Positions 11,874 through 24,417 of a DNA stretch of 64,000 bases are shown in pieces. Source of the stretch: Cryptomeria japonica (taxonomy: Eukaryota; Streptophyta; Pinopsida; Cupressales; Cupressaceae); the NCBI RefSeq assembly GCF_030272615.1, contig NC_081415.1, positions 506,493,373 to 506,557,372 on the forward strand, in the 5' to 3' direction. The position numbers were made by a program, and so were the translations under genes. A model generated the notes under the pieces. The model made no database searches. It saw only the letters and a program-made list of their open reading frames with translations, and was not told the origin of the DNA. Positions within the stretch are counted from its first letter, which is position 1. Each line of letters starts with the position of its first letter.

Positions 11874-13072
11874 TGTTCACTTGCATAAAATAAGCACATA
11901 ATACAAAGAAATCATGCAATACATAAATAAAACCCTTATACCTCTTTCTTCTCCCTCAGATTGAGCCTTTGGTGAAGTGAAGAATGCGCCCCTTCCTCAC
12001 TTGATTGGATTGGTTCCTTGATAGGATCGTGGATTGCTCTCCACTACCACAATAAGGGATTTGATAAATGGCTAAGTGTGATTAATGGAATTTGGCTAAG
12101 TGTAGGATGATTTGGGCATGGTGAGGATACAATAAGGGGATTCTAAGCTCAAAACAATAGTATAAGATTACTTGAATAATGGATATGGAAATGAGGGGAG
12201 GAGACTCCAATTTATAGATTGGAGGAGGTCCAAATGAAGGGCCAAGATTTATTTGGAATGGAGGGTGGAGATTGAAAGAAAATGGGAGAGGATTGAGAGG
12301 ACAAGGTGTGGGATTCAAGAGATTTTCCATAAAGGCATTTCTTGTCTCCACATCCTACAAAGTACATGGGGAAGAGATCCCCAAGTACATGGGAAAAATA
12401 AAAAAGAATTGAATGTTCCTTGAGGGAGGAAAAAGGAATTAAAAATTCCTAGATAATAGATTGTGTGGGAAGAATAAATGGATAAAAGAATTAAAAATTC
12501 CTTGAGAAGAGAGAGCATGGGGATGTGCAAAGGATTTGAAATCCTTTGGCATGACCAAAGTTGGTGCATTTAAGGTTTGGAATGTGAGAGGGGAAAGTCA
12601 TTCATGACAAATGGTTGAAATATTCTTAATCTTGGTGATAAAGAGGAGTGATTATGTGGGTTAATGGGAGATTAGAGTACAAGTGGGAGAGTTAGGAAGA
12701 TGTGACATGAGGGGAGAGAATGACAGAGAAAATTAAAATTGAGGGATAATGATAAGCATGATTATAAAATAATTAATTAGGCTAAATGAGGATTAGAAGA
12801 AGTGATTTGTAGGAATCACTCTAGTTAGGTTAATTAATTGGATTTAATTAACTAAGTAGAAATTAGAAGAAATAATGACTTATGTGACTTTAGAAGAATA
12901 GGGAAATAATTAATTTATTGACAAATTGATTATTGGACTACAGTGATAAAATTAATTAAATTTGATTTAATTAATTTTAAGAGGAATAGGATAGGCATAA
13001 TTAAATAAATCAATTATGTAGGAAGGCTTAAATTAATTAAATATTTAATTTAATTAATTTTAGACATCTACA
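11874..13072 (-). repeat. 3' LTR of G1
   Basis: About 1.2 kb. The right edge is precise: ...CATCTACA at 13072 followed by the polypurine tract (minus strand LTR start TGTAGATG). The left edge near 11874 is inferred from its offset to the shared CAGATTGAGC block in B. A TATA box on the minus strand (TATAAATTGG) lies at about 12206-12215. The right half is rich in TTAATTAA-type sequence, as in the other gypsy LTRs here. The small frames in it are not genes. Confidence 0.7.
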
Positions 13073-13087
13073 TTTTGCCCCTCTTTT
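13073..13087 (-). other. Polypurine tract of G1
   Basis: On the minus strand this is a purine tract AAAAGAGGGGCAAAA abutting the LTR start. Elements A, B and C carry nearly the same tract in the same place. Confidence 0.85.
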
Positions 13088-13331
13088 ACGCAACGGCTAA
13101 ATTGGCGGTGGGTAAAAGATAGAGAAAGAATGCCCCATCATGAAGACTTGGGTGCTGTATGGCCCCTTGAGAATTTAGTCACAAAATTTAATTTTTTTTG
13201 GGAAAATTCTTGAAAAAGAAGAAAACAATGAGAAAAGATGGAAAATGAAGAAAAAAGGAGAAGGTAGGAAATATTTGGAGGAAAAAAGAGAAAGGATGGA
13301 GAAAAGGTTAGAGGAAGGCAAACCAATGACC

Positions 13332-13339
13332 TATATAAG
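13332..13339 (+). promoter_or_regulatory. TATA box for the antisense PMD gene in G1
   Basis: TATATAAG lies 85 bp upstream of the ATG of the PMD first exon. A and C have TATA boxes at comparable distances, which supports a promoter reading. Confidence 0.6.
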
Positions 13340-13416
13340 CCACACGGGGCCCAAGGAGGGGTCATTGTCACACACATAGTTCACTGAGCCCATAGAGAGG
13401 AGAGAAAAGGAGAGCG

Positions 13417-16040
13417 ATGGCACGCATCCCACATCACGAGCACCATACCGAGAGGGTTTGTCACTTCCAAAGACTTCCCGAGTACAACCCACCAGTATGT
13501 ACCCTAACCTTGACTCAACGGTTTGGCATATTAGCATTTATTATAGGTCATAAATGGGGGGAAAATGTTGGTGGGGCACAAACGTCGATTACTAAATCAG
13601 TGTCTCTACTCAGGGATCACCGTCTGTAGAGACAATCCCCGCATGCACAAGCGGTGAAACACCTGCATAGAGGCTAATCGCTAAATAAGTGTCTGTGTTG
13701 CAGGCAGAGGGGGGATAAGGGTGGAGACTGCAGAACATCATCTCTGCCCTAAGGATTAGTGCACAAGGTGCAATTTTAGTGTCTACACTTGGGGAAATGT
13801 CATCTCCTCTTGGGGGAAAAGGGATGGGAAAAGGGAAGTAAAGTAGGGGTGATGGGTGTCAACAAGATGCCCCAAGGCTAGAATGCTAGAGGAAAGGGCT
13901 AATGAAGTGGTTTGAATGGTTGGAGGAGGATCCTACAATCTAAGTGGTTTGAATGGTTTGAATCATCCTCCTACCATGGTTTTCCAGAGTCAATTGGGTG
14001 GCACTAAGTGAAATTTTTTATCCTGGTGTGGGTTGGGGTTCGTCATACAGTGGCCTTAGATTCGATGCCATGCAGTGATGATGACAATATTAGTCGAGCA
14101 TTGGCACAATGAGACGTGCACATTTCACCTACCTACATGTGAAGCCAACATCACCCTTCTTGATTTTTGGCGGATCTTGAAGGTCCCCATATGAGGATTC
14201 ATCCCCAAGTATAGATTGGAGATCAAGGATTTTTACCTTAAGAGTGTGTGTGACATCGATGACTCGTCGATGGGTCACACTCACATGGTGCTGGAGAGGG
14301 TGATGGAGCCACATCGACGGATCCCATGAATTGTCCCATTTATTTAGGTCCTAATCAACAGGAGGATGATGCTCAATCTCAATGAGCATGGATTTTCTAT
14401 AGGATGGTCCAAATGTGTATATTATATGCTTGAGGACGGTGTTCAGTATGCATGGGGTGTTTCTATATTAGGGTGGCTCTATCATGATTTGCATATGTGT
14501 GGTTACTAAGGTTACAAGAACCTCGGGATAGGTGTCACGCTACTCCATATATGGGCTTGGGAGAACATAGCAGTAATGCGACCACGTATAGGCATGTAGG
14601 TTGAGATACCCCTACGTTGATAGGTACATGGGGCTTCTTGACTACACTTGAGTTGGAGCTATTTGGTTTTGGAGGCACATTTTTTACGAGATGATGGACT
14701 TTACTTGGTGCCTGTATAGAGATTGTGAGTGATGGACTCAAGACATTTTGCTTGTCTGGGTTCAGAGTCAGTTCTAGTTGTTTGGGCGCACTGTGCATGT
14801 TATAAATTAGTATTTACCACACAAGGTCATGCATTAGTATTTTCCACATAGGGTCATGCAATAGTTCGACGAGTTCCAAGACATAGTGGGCGAGGAGAGG
14901 AGACATCCTCGCATTACCAAGGAGATAGACACATGGGGAGATGCCATTGGGCTATTTGCAATCCATCTCAACTGGAGAGGTGCAAAGACAGTCGTCTAGT
15001 AGGAGGGGCTAGAGATCGCAAATCCGAGATGCACGAGGGCCTATGTTTCATGGTGGGAGGCCCATAGGCTTGTTCACTTCACTGTGCCAAGAGATTTGGA
15101 GGCCAATGAGATTGCATCGTCGTTGGATGAGATAGTTGGGGGAGAGGGGGATGAGGTTGGAGAGAGGAGCTACAAGAGGAGATATGGTTAGGCGACAGGT
15201 GCCCAAGAGAGGAGGGAGAGGATAGGAACCATCAATAGTGCAGGTACAAGTACCCTTATCGACATAGGTACAAGTTGCAGTAGAGCAGGCAAGGCCAACT
15301 CCACAAATTGAGGGGTCACCAGTAGCACAAGAAAAGCCCATGGATGTATAGGTGGAGGAGGGGTAGGTATAGGGACAAATCTCTCAAGCCGTTTTAGATT
15401 AGGGAATTTTGGAGAGAGATATAGAGAGTGTTTGAGCATAGAGCCTACATGACCAACTAGCAATAGAGAGGCAGAGGGTAGAGTAAGAGAGAGTAAGAAT
15501 GGATAACCTATAGACAGAGCTGGATAGGGTGAGAGAGGAGGGGGAGGCTCTGAGGAAAGACCTTGAGGCTGCTATATTTGAGGGATAGTTGTTAAAAGGA
15601 GGCAAAGAGTACCTCCAAGATGCTAGAGGCAGAGACATGTGGGGAAGTTATAGAGGAGATGAGGAGGATGGATGAGGAGATGGAGTGGATGCATCAGAAG
15701 CTACAGGCATTGAGAGCCTAGGTGACTAGGGCGGAGGCAGATGCTCCTCGCCTTCGTGGATAGAGGGATGTGGCTTGATGGGATTTAGATTAAGGATAGA
15801 TGATAACCCTTTTCATCGAGTCTATGGATGAGAGGAGAGTGGCATAGAGAGCTCTATGAGATGTACAATACTACCAGAGCCTATATGAGGGTGCAGTACC
15901 AGCTGATCAACGAGCTCCTAGTTTTTTCGAGAGGACTCAATTGAGACAAACCCAGACACAGACTTCAAGAGATTCGTAGGGATGAGATCTCCAAGACCAC
16001 CACCAATAGGTCCATCCAATGGCTGGGTAGATCCCAATGC
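13417..16040 (+). pseudogene. Antisense PMD gene of G1, decayed
   Basis: A first exon of 26 codons (13417-13494, starting MARIPHHEH) ends at a GTATGT donor. It matches the first exons in A and C. The second exon, from about 13990, is full of stops and frame changes but aligns with C: the stretch near 14090-14200 matches the RWHSETCTFHL part of the C protein. The far end (about 15500-16040) matches the coiled-coil and tail regions. The protein family is the plant mobile domain (PF10536). It is transcribed opposite to the gag-pol of the element. The intron here lacks the TAGCGC motif seen in A and C. Confidence 0.7.
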
Positions 16041-16049
16041 GGCTAAAAG

Positions 16050-17130
16050 AGAGAGAACAAGCTAGTGCTCATTATATGTGACACTTTGACCCTTTGGGGA
16101 TTTATCATTGTATCATGATTAGACACATTATTTTTTGATATATATGAGTCATGATATTTGGTGGTGATGCATATGCGTACCTTATTATGGATTGTTGATT
16201 TCTATGTGATGATGGGTGATTTATGCTTATGATGATGCACGATGATGGTTACTTGACATGTTTGTGATGTAGGATGGATGTATGCTTGTATGATATGTAT
16301 GCTCATTCTTATATGTTATGTTTCTAACGCGTTGTGAATGCAAGAGGGATGCATGATATTTATGTGATATGTGTGATTTGTGATATGCGATGATTATGTC
16401 TAACCTATGATGTATGCAAGATGGGATTTGAATGATTATGATATGATGAATTGATGCATGATCTATATGTGTATGCAATTATGATATGAGATGAATATTT
16501 AATGAATGATATTACATGATATGTAATGATGATATGTAAAAACGAGACGGATATATTTATTATGATGTGGAAAAAGTGCAAAAAATGAGATAATTTTATA
16601 TCCTAAATGACGTGAAATGAAATGTAATGAATGAAGTGCAAATATAACTAATGATTCTAAAAAATGAACCTAATGCACATATGATATCTAATATAACTAT
16701 AACATGAAACTAAATGGGAATGAACATCTGAAATGCTAAAATGAAATTAAATGATAATGAACTTGATGAAAAGGATATGAATGCAACTAAATGATAATGA
16801 TAATGAACATGATGAAAATGATATGAATGCAACTAAATGATAATGATAATGAACATGATGAAAATGATATGAATGCAACTAAATGATAATGAATGATAAC
16901 ATGAAATGACATAAATACATGAATTGAGCTAATGCCACTAATACGAATTAACCTAATACAACTAAAATGCACGAATGCAAGTAAAATGATAATGAACATT
17001 AAACTGTATCCAAGGACCTAATGCAACTCAAATGTCAATGAACATTTAAAATTTATGAAATAACCTAATGTAAAAGGTGAATGCAATGATAACCTACATG
17101 AAAATGCAACAAGATGGAAATGGGCATTTT
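16050..17130. repeat. ATG/GAT-rich spacer with minisatellite
   Basis: About 1.1 kb of purine/T-rich sequence dominated by ATGATG, TGATATG and AATGATAATGA words. It separates the 3' end of the antisense PMD gene from the 3' end of pol. Within it, 16749-16890 is a roughly 47-bp tandem repeat of about three units (unit core AATGAACATGATGAAAATG then ATATGAATGCAACTAA). C has a comparable spacer at 55260-56400. Confidence 0.75.
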
Positions 17131-18367
17131 TTTGTAATGAGCCAACCACAATATAATGAATAGGACTAGATAGAAGAAAGGAAGGGGAGGAAATGAATAA
17201 ATTGAAGTCTCCAAGATGGGTGGATGCTGGAAATGGATAAATGGAGGGGGGGTGGTTGATTTATTGTTGTGTAGATGTGGAGAGAAAACCTAGTTTGATA
17301 TTGCCAAGGATGATCTACATCACTGATTATAGGAATCAGGAGGTTGTGAATATCCAAGGTGTGGACTAGACTCTCAAACAATAGGTATCTTAATGCAAAT
17401 AGGCTTACAAACATCATGTTTATGTAAATGCGGGACAAAAAGGTCATACAAGAGAAACCCTCAAACATGCCATACCATAAAAGTTGTCCCAGTATATGCC
17501 AACCCAAGACATACCAGGATATGGTAGCCCTAGATAGAAGTAGTCATAGGAAACAAATATTCAATTGAAAACAAAAAAGACCAAATCATGCAAAGAACAT
17601 ACACATGGCCAACTGACATCTCTTTCCAAGAGTAGGAATAGGATTGTAATAATGTGTCGGGCATAGGAAGGATGCACCCTGATGGGTAGAGGTAACTGAT
17701 AGGATTGATTTAGGCAATAGAGCAAATGGGAGTGCAAGTGGATGCAGATATGGAATCTGATTGTTGAGATTTGATTAGCGTAGTGTGGATGGATGTTTGG
17801 GTGATGCACAAGTCAAGAAGAAGCACAGTTTAATGATACAAGCTCATAAAGTAGCAAGGAGAGCTCAGTGTGATAGGATAAAAGCTCAGTGTACTGGGAT
17901 GATCCTTATTCATAATTTGGACGATATCTCAATATCTCATGGGGGAGGGGTTAGTGTGAGGGTATGATATGAGTGATCAAGATGGAAGTGACTTGCACAG
18001 ATAGGGGGGAGCGAATAGTGGGCTAGGTGCCAAATTAATGGCTTATATTACTAAAGAAATATGGATGTTGGGATGGGGGGGAGAGGAGGAAAATTATGGA
18101 TTAGGTGGTGAATTAATGGCTTACATTACTAAAGAAATATGGATGTTGGGTGGGGGGAAGTAATGAAAGTAGGGGGGAATGAGTGTCCAAAAAAGATAGT
18201 GGGTCTGAATTATTTACTTTGATGCCTGGAACCAAGTTTTCACCGAGGTACTTTCCCATAGCACCATGAAGTGGTTTTCATTAGTGGATGAAATGATTTT
18301 TTCTTTACTTTTTTGCTTTTTTTCATTTTTTTGTATTTTTTGTTTGAAAACTGGTAACCTCTTAAGA
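17131..18367. other. 3' untranslated region of G1 (post-pol)
   Basis: Non-coding. It aligns with B at about 47535-48420, including a CTGATTATAGGAATCAG hairpin (17323-17339). A block with AAGTTTTCACCGAGGTAC lies near 18235-18290 and also occurs downstream of pol in B, C and A. A near-duplicate of about 60 bp (GGCTTATATTACTAAAGAAA) appears at 18041 and 18118. A T-rich run ends it. Confidence 0.7.
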
Positions 18368-21158
18368 CTAGGCATATAATATCTTTAGATGCATGATGTC
18401 CATGGGCTCATCCAAAGGATCTCCTTCAGGTGTGGCCAACCGATAAGCTCTTGATCCATATTTTTTAGTGATGACATAGGGTCCAAGCCAATTAGGCTCA
18501 AACTTGCCTTTCTTCTCATGGTCTTGAAGATTTTTTTTATTTTCCATAAGGACAAGATCACCAATGTCAAATTATCGAGTCTTGAATTTCTTGTTGTAGC
18601 TCAATCATAGGCAATTATGATATACCCAAAGGTGATTTAAGGCCTCGAGATGCCTTTCATCCAGCAATCCCAACTCTTGCAATCTGGTCACTCTGTATTC
18701 TTTATCGGGAAGGATGTTTTGCTGTGATACTTGAAGTGAGGGGATCTCGATCTCAAGGGGGAGGATGACTTTACATCCAAAGACTAGGGAGTATGGAGTG
18801 GCTCATGTGGGGGTGTGAATTCTTGTGCAGTAGGCCCAAAGGACAAGATGGAGTTGCAAGTGCCAATCATGACCAATCATTGTTTTCTTAAGGATCTTGA
18901 TAAGAGTTTTATTTGAAGCCTTAGCTTGACCATTACCTTGCAGATAGTAGGGGGTGGAGAAGTGATGTTGGATGGAAAATTTTTGGCATAATTATTTGAC
19001 ATCCTAATTTTTGAAGGGTCTACCGTTGTCTGTAATGGTAACTTTAGGGATTCCATAGTAGCAGATTAAATAATTTAGGATAAACTTGGAAATCTGTTTG
19101 CTAGTGGTGAAAGTGAGTGGTATGGCTTCCACCCACTTGGTGAAGTATTTAGTGACATTTATTATGAACTTGTGGCCATTGGATGAGGTGGGAACTATGA
19201 GATCAAGCCCCCACTGAGAAAAGGGCCAAGGTGTGATAAACGATTGTAAATCCTGAGAAGGTGCCTGAATCTCATCACCATGCTTCTAACAAGGGATACA
19301 TTTCTTCACACAGTGCTAATCATCTTCTTCCATTTTGGGCCAGTATTATCTGGTGCACAAGATCATCTTAGCCAAAGTGAGGTTGCTTGAGTATGCTCCA
19401 TAGATACCTTTGTGTACTTCACGTAGTTCTCATTCAGCCTCCTCTTTGTCTAAACACCTTAGGAGGGTTCCATCAAAGTGCCTTCAAAATAGGGTATCAC
19501 ATAGGATATTGTAGCAAGCATATTGGCAGATGAATATTGTTTGTTGTTGGGTTTCGGTAAGGTGAGGGGGAATGATGTTATCCCAAAGGTAATCAAAGGA
19601 TTCTTGATACCATGGGGAATTAGGACCAACAAGAACACATACCATTTATGATTCAAGGACATCATATGCTGGTACTAGAAGGTGCTCGACCAAGAACTCA
19701 CATTTCTGTCTCTTTGTGAGCACCTATAGGAGAGAACCAATTGTAGCCATTGCATCGACATCTCTATTGTTTGTCCTAGGAACTTACTCAAACTGAATGA
19801 AGGTGGAATGTTGCTTGAAGTCCTCAACCATGCGGTGATAAGGGAGAAACTTTTCATCCTTTGGTACTCATCATTAACTTGCTTTATAACAAGTTGAGAA
19901 TTTCCATAAACTTGTAGTTTTGTGATTTTCCATTGAATAGCTAAACATAATCCAATGGTAAGAGCGTCATAATCTGCTATGTTGTTTGTGCATGTAAAGT
20001 CTATTTTGTAGGATTTAAGAATGAAATCCCCTTGAGGTGTAATCAACAATATGCTTGTCCCTGATCCGTGTTGTGTGCAGGAACCATCAAAATATAACTG
20101 CCATTGTGTTAACTGGGTGACAATCATGATGGAGTCGTCAGGACATTCTGTTATGAGGGGGTGATCACCTTGAAGGGGATGGTCGGCCAATTGATCAGCT
20201 ATGATTTGTCCTTTTATTGTTTTCTTATCCATGTACTCAATGTTGAATTCTCTTAGTAGCATGACCCATTTAGTTGTGCATCCTGTGAGAGTAGCCTTAG
20301 ACAACAAGTACTTGAGGGGATCAATTTTTGCTATAAGTTTGGTCTTGTTGTTGAGCATGTAGTGATGGAGTTTCTAAGTGCTAAAGACCACTGCAAGGAA
20401 GGATCTTTCTATGGGAGTATAGTTGAGTTCATATCCCACAAGAGTGAGGTTGATGTAATATATCACATGCTCTTTCCCTTTGTCATCTATTTGTGCAAGT
20501 AATGCCCCTAGAGCCACTATGGTTGGTGATATGTAGAATAAAAGGGGTTATCCTAGAATAGATGGCATCAAGATTGGAGGGGAGGCCAAATATTACTTTA
20601 GTTAATCAAAGGCCTTCTAACATAGACAGTCCCACTTAAATTTGGTATCCTTGCATAGAATATGTACAAAAGGATGACATTTATCAGGAAGTTGTGCCAT
20701 AAATCATCAAATAGACTGAAGCTTACCTTGGAGGCTGCGAAGCTGCCTGGGTGTCTTAGGGGAAGGAATTTCCATGATTTCTTTTACTTTGGTTAGATCT
20801 ACCTCAATTCCTCTGTGAGAGACTATGAATCCCAACAAATTTCCTAATGTGACTCCAAAGAGACACTTCTTAGGGTTAAATCACAACTTGTATTTTTCCA
20901 TTTTTTCAAAGATTTTTCTCAGGACAGGGATATGCTCTTCACATGTTCTAGAATTGCCCAGAAGGTCATCCACATAATCTTCCATAATATTATCCAAGAG
21001 GTCATGGAAGATGGTTTTCATTTCTCTCTGATAACTTGCTCATGCGTTCTTTAACCCAAAAGGCATGACCTGATAGCAAAATTGCCCCAAGGAGTAGTGA
21101 ATGTAGACTTATGTTTGTCTTCTTCAACGATATTGATATGATTGTATCCACAGAAACC
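18368..21158 (-). pseudogene. G1 pol fragment: RT, RNase H, integrase
   Basis: Read leftwards from 21158: the RT C-terminal half has an intact YVDD box near 20965 and a GFCGYNH-like stretch at the cut edge. The first RNase H follows near 20600-20350. The connection and second RNase H come next (20358-19675, with KIDPLKYLLSKA and LYFDGSCTQHGSG). Integrase runs to the stop at 18368, with a zinc region near 19300 and a C-terminal GKFEPNWLGPYV-type stretch near 18500. Several stops and frameshifts interrupt it. No chromodomain is present. Copia D interrupts it at 21159. Confidence 0.85.
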
Positions 21159-21881
21159 TGTTGGGATTAAGGTGTCTAAACCTTTGCAATTCCTAACATT
21201 GGCTTATGTATTTTTTTATTAATTTATTATTTTATTTATTGCCTACAAATGTCTAGTCATCTAGTGGGATCCACAGGCTTGGTGGCATCCTACTTGGCGA
21301 TTATTGTATGACACATATGTTGCATATGTGGAGGTAGGAATCACACGTGAGGATCTTGAAAAGTGTCGTCCTATGACAAATTCTATGACAAAATGGATAA
21401 GTGGCAAGAGATACCTTTTGCATGGAGAGGGTTATGACGAGTTGTAAAAGAATAAGCTAAAACTAGTCATTTATAACAACTTCTCTTACAAATATAAGCG
21501 TTGTAAGTTATGATAGTTGTAAGATGTGTAAGAGAATCTGTCATACCTCAAAATAGTAAATTTTGAGTCCCCAACTTAGGAGGTTTGAATGGGGAGTCAT
21601 TTGGAGACGCACATGTGTCATTTGCATGCTTTTTGGTGGCCAAAAAAAAGGGCCAAATGTATTGGAATACAAAGTACTGTGCTTTTGGAGTGTGGGGTTT
21701 TTTACCTGAAAGGGTTTTCCCCACGATATATCTTGTGTTCATTGTTTATCTTTATGCACATTTATTATCTCTCTATGAATGTGTTTCTATTTCTATAGTA
21801 GAAAATTTGTAAGAAAATTTGCACTATCTCCCCCATTAGATTAGTGTTAGGAAGCGTTTTTTGCACCTTAGCTTCCTTTCA
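21159..21881 (+). repeat. 5' LTR of copia D
   Basis: About 723 bp from TGTTGGGATTAAGG to CTTCCTTTCA, two bases before the primer site. A TATA-like TATAAG lies at 21493-21498. The short frames at 21548-21812 are not genes. Confidence 0.85.
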
Positions 21882-21883
21882 AT

Positions 21884-21896
21884 TGGTATCAGAGCC
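21884..21896 (+). other. Primer binding site of copia D
   Basis: TGGTATCAGAGCC is the classic copia site complementary to initiator tRNA-Met. Confidence 0.95.
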
Positions 21897-22000
21897 TGGC
21901 TAGTTTTGGTTCCGTTGTTGGGTAGCAAGTTTTTTGTACCGGTCTCAGTTTGAGTGGGAGATTTTGGAGAGTATTTTCAAAATCTTGTTGCAGGAAGAAG

Positions 22001-22800
22001 ATGGTAAGAACATCCACAAAACTTGATATGGATAAGTTTAATGGCAGCAACTTTGAACTGTGCAAGTTGAAAATGGAGGATAAGCTCATGGATTGAGATC
22101 TATGGGTGACAATATTTGGAAGAAAACCTCAGAATATAGCGCAAGATGTTTGGGATACAATGGATCAAAAAGCTAAGGGCCTTATAAGGATTTGTTTGGT
22201 AGACTCTGTATTATTAAATGTCCATGAAGAGAAGACTGTGAAAAGATCTTTGGAAGAAGCTTGGAGATGGTTATCAAGCTAAATCCTTGACAAACAATCT
22301 TTTTCTGAGAAAGAAAATGTATTCTCTAAGGATGGAAGATGGAGGATTTGTTGCTGATCATCTCAATACATTCAACATGATTATTGCTCAATTAATTTCT
22401 GTCGGTGACAAGATTGAGGAGGTGGATCGTTGCATGCTTTTGTTATGTTCTTTGCCGGATTCTTGGGACCACCTTGTTATAACTATTGGGAGTACAACCA
22501 GCATGTTCAAGATGGATGAAGTGGTATCATCATTTCTTTCTGAAGAGATGCGAAGGAAGACTTCTGAGACAACTAAGGAGGCCCTTGCAGTTTGTGGTAG
22601 ATCATAAGAGAAAGGCAAGAAGAAGGACAAGAAAAATGAAAAAGGCAGATCCAACTCTTGTGGGAGATCTAAGTCTCCTGGAAATTCCAAGGCAAAGTGT
22701 TGGAACTGCGGAAAAAGCGGTCATTTTCGTAAAGAATGTAAGGAGGAGAAAAAGAAGAAGAAGAGACCCTTCGATTCAGATTCAGAAAAATCCTCTCAGG
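22001..22800 (+). pseudogene. Copia D gag, with zinc knuckle
   Basis: Starts at ATG 22001 (MVRTSTKLDMDKFNG), 104 bp after the primer site. An early in-frame stop follows a LKMEDKLMD stretch, and a frame change comes before about 22270. From 22287 the frame is good: FVADHLNTFN, LLCSLPDSWDHL and SFLSEEMRRK are UBN2-type gag motifs. One stop follows ALAVCGRS. The zinc knuckle CWNCGKSGHFRKEC (about 22708-22749) is intact, followed by a lysine-rich stretch. It runs in frame into protease. Gag would form the particle and bind RNA. Confidence 0.9.
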
Positions 22801-24417
22801 ATGATGGTGAAGCATTTGTCACAACCTTGGCAACACATGCATTGAAAGATGTGTGGCTAATCGATTCCGGTGCATATTTTCACATGACCTCAAATCGGGG
22901 TTGGTTTTCAAGGTATGAAGAATATGATGGTGGAAATGTGTATCTCGGTGATGAATCTCATCTAAAGGTTGTTGGTCGTGGAAGAGTCATGATTAGATTC
23001 CTCGATGGAATAGTGAAGGGGATCGATGGTGTAATGCACATCCCAAGTTTGAACCAAAATATACTCTCTGTAAGTAAGTTGAGTGATGTGGGTGTGCAAG
23101 TTGTTTTCTCGCAAGGTGGATGTAAGATGACTAGAGGTTCTATGGTGCTAGCTAAGGGTGTTCGGATAGGCACCATGTATAAGTTGGATGCATGCATTGT
23201 ATAGTGAAATAGTGCTTCTATGGAGTCCAAGAAGAGGGCTTTAGATTCTTCATCCTCACTGTTAGATCAAGTTGTGAAGAGGACTATTTCTTCTACATCT
23301 GATGGTTGTTCTTTCTGGGTACCTAAGGGTGCCAATGCTATGGAGATCAAACTACAAACAAAGAAGACAATGTTATGGCACCAAAGACTTGATCACATTG
23401 GTGAGAAGGGTCTCAAAACCATGAAAAGTAAATGCCTCATAGAGGGGCTTGAAGATTGTAATCTTGAGTTTGATTTCTATGAACACTGCATCTATGGTAA
23501 ACAAAATCATGTTCAGTTTTACTCTAGTTCTCACAAATCTTTTGAGTTGTTGGACTTGATACATTCTGATGTTTTTGGTCCTGTTAATGTTCCTTCGAGT
23601 TCAAAATATGTGTATTTCATTTCATTCATTGATGAATACAGTAGAAGGACATTTGTTTATATTCTCAGAAGTAAATCTGAAGTCTTTAGTTGGTTTAAGG
23701 TGTTTAAAGCTCTTGGTGAGAATCAGACTAGTAGAAAGATTAAGTGTTTGAGGATTGACAATGGTGGTGAATTTTGCTTAGCATATTTTGACAGGTTCTG
23801 TAAGGATCATGGGATTGAGAGGCATAAGACAACTCCATACACACCTTAGAAGAATGGAGTTGCATAGAGGATGAACATGGCATTGATGGAGAGGGCTAGG
23901 AGTATGCTTAGTGGTGCTGACCTCAAACAATTTTTTTGGGCTGAAGCAATAGCCACTGCCTTCTATCTAGTAAACAAATTTCCTACATCAACACTTGTTG
24001 ATAAGACACCTATGGAGGTGTGGTCAGGAAAGAAGCCCTCGATGAGACATCTCAGGGTATTTGGTTGTGAAGCTTATGCTCATGTTCTGAATGAAAAGAG
24101 ATCTAAGTTGGAGAACAAGGAAGTGAAGTGTACTTTATCGGCTATGGTGTCAGTGTAAAAGGGTACAAACTTTGGGATCTAGTGTCAGACAAGGTTATCT
24201 ATAGAAAAAGTGTTATTTTTAGAGAGATGAAACCTTCCACTATTGAGCTACAACCATAGAAAGAAGAGAAACAAAATAAGAAGAACTATGAGCTTCTGGT
24301 GGACTTGATGATAAGCAGAGTTCTAGCAGCTCTGAAAGTTCTAAAGAAGATTAAGAACCTCAACCTCAGCCTTTGAGGAGGTCTACTCGTGATAGGCGAC
24401 AACCTGATAGATATGGG
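22801..24417 (+). pseudogene. Copia D protease and integrase
   Basis: The protease motif is LIDSGAYFHMT (22857-22889). The GAG-pre-integrase zinc region has LWHQRLDH then YEHCIYGK (23371-23499), with one metal cysteine apparently changed to tyrosine. The integrase core has HSDVFG and RIDNGGEF as the first two catalytic aspartates. The catalytic glutamate codon is now TAG (23865-23867). Downstream are FFWAEAIATAFYLVN and LRVFGCEAYAH. Other stops occur after DACIV (about 23203) and near 23847. The frame is shared from 22287 to about 24158. Gypsy A interrupts the linker to RT at 24418. Confidence 0.9.
24413..24417. repeat. Target-site duplication of gypsy A, left copy
   Basis: ATGGG lies immediately before the A 5' LTR and is identical to 44324-44328. 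Confidence 0.9.

Larger units (their letters stand above)
11874..21158 (-). mobile_element. Gypsy element G1 (Tat-like), 3' part only
   Basis: Minus-strand Ty3/gypsy element. From left to right it shows the 3' LTR, polypurine tract, antisense PMD pseudogene, ATG-rich spacer, conserved 3' region, then pol (integrase, two RNase H domains, RT). Pol is cut in mid-RT at 21158 by the copia D 5' LTR. The remaining RT, protease, gag and 5' LTR should lie beyond D, outside the window. Its 3' region aligns with that of B, so the two are close relatives. It is the outermost and therefore oldest layer of the nest. Confidence 0.8.

Noticed and set aside
12082-13537. Several minus-strand frames in and just beyond the G1 LTR
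   Set aside because: They lie in or beside an LTR with homology to the B LTR, match no protein family, and do not keep an open frame there.
16227-16999. His/Ile-rich minus-strand frames in the ATG-rich spacer
   Set aside because: They only read simple ATGATG-type sequence in reverse; no family and no conservation in C.
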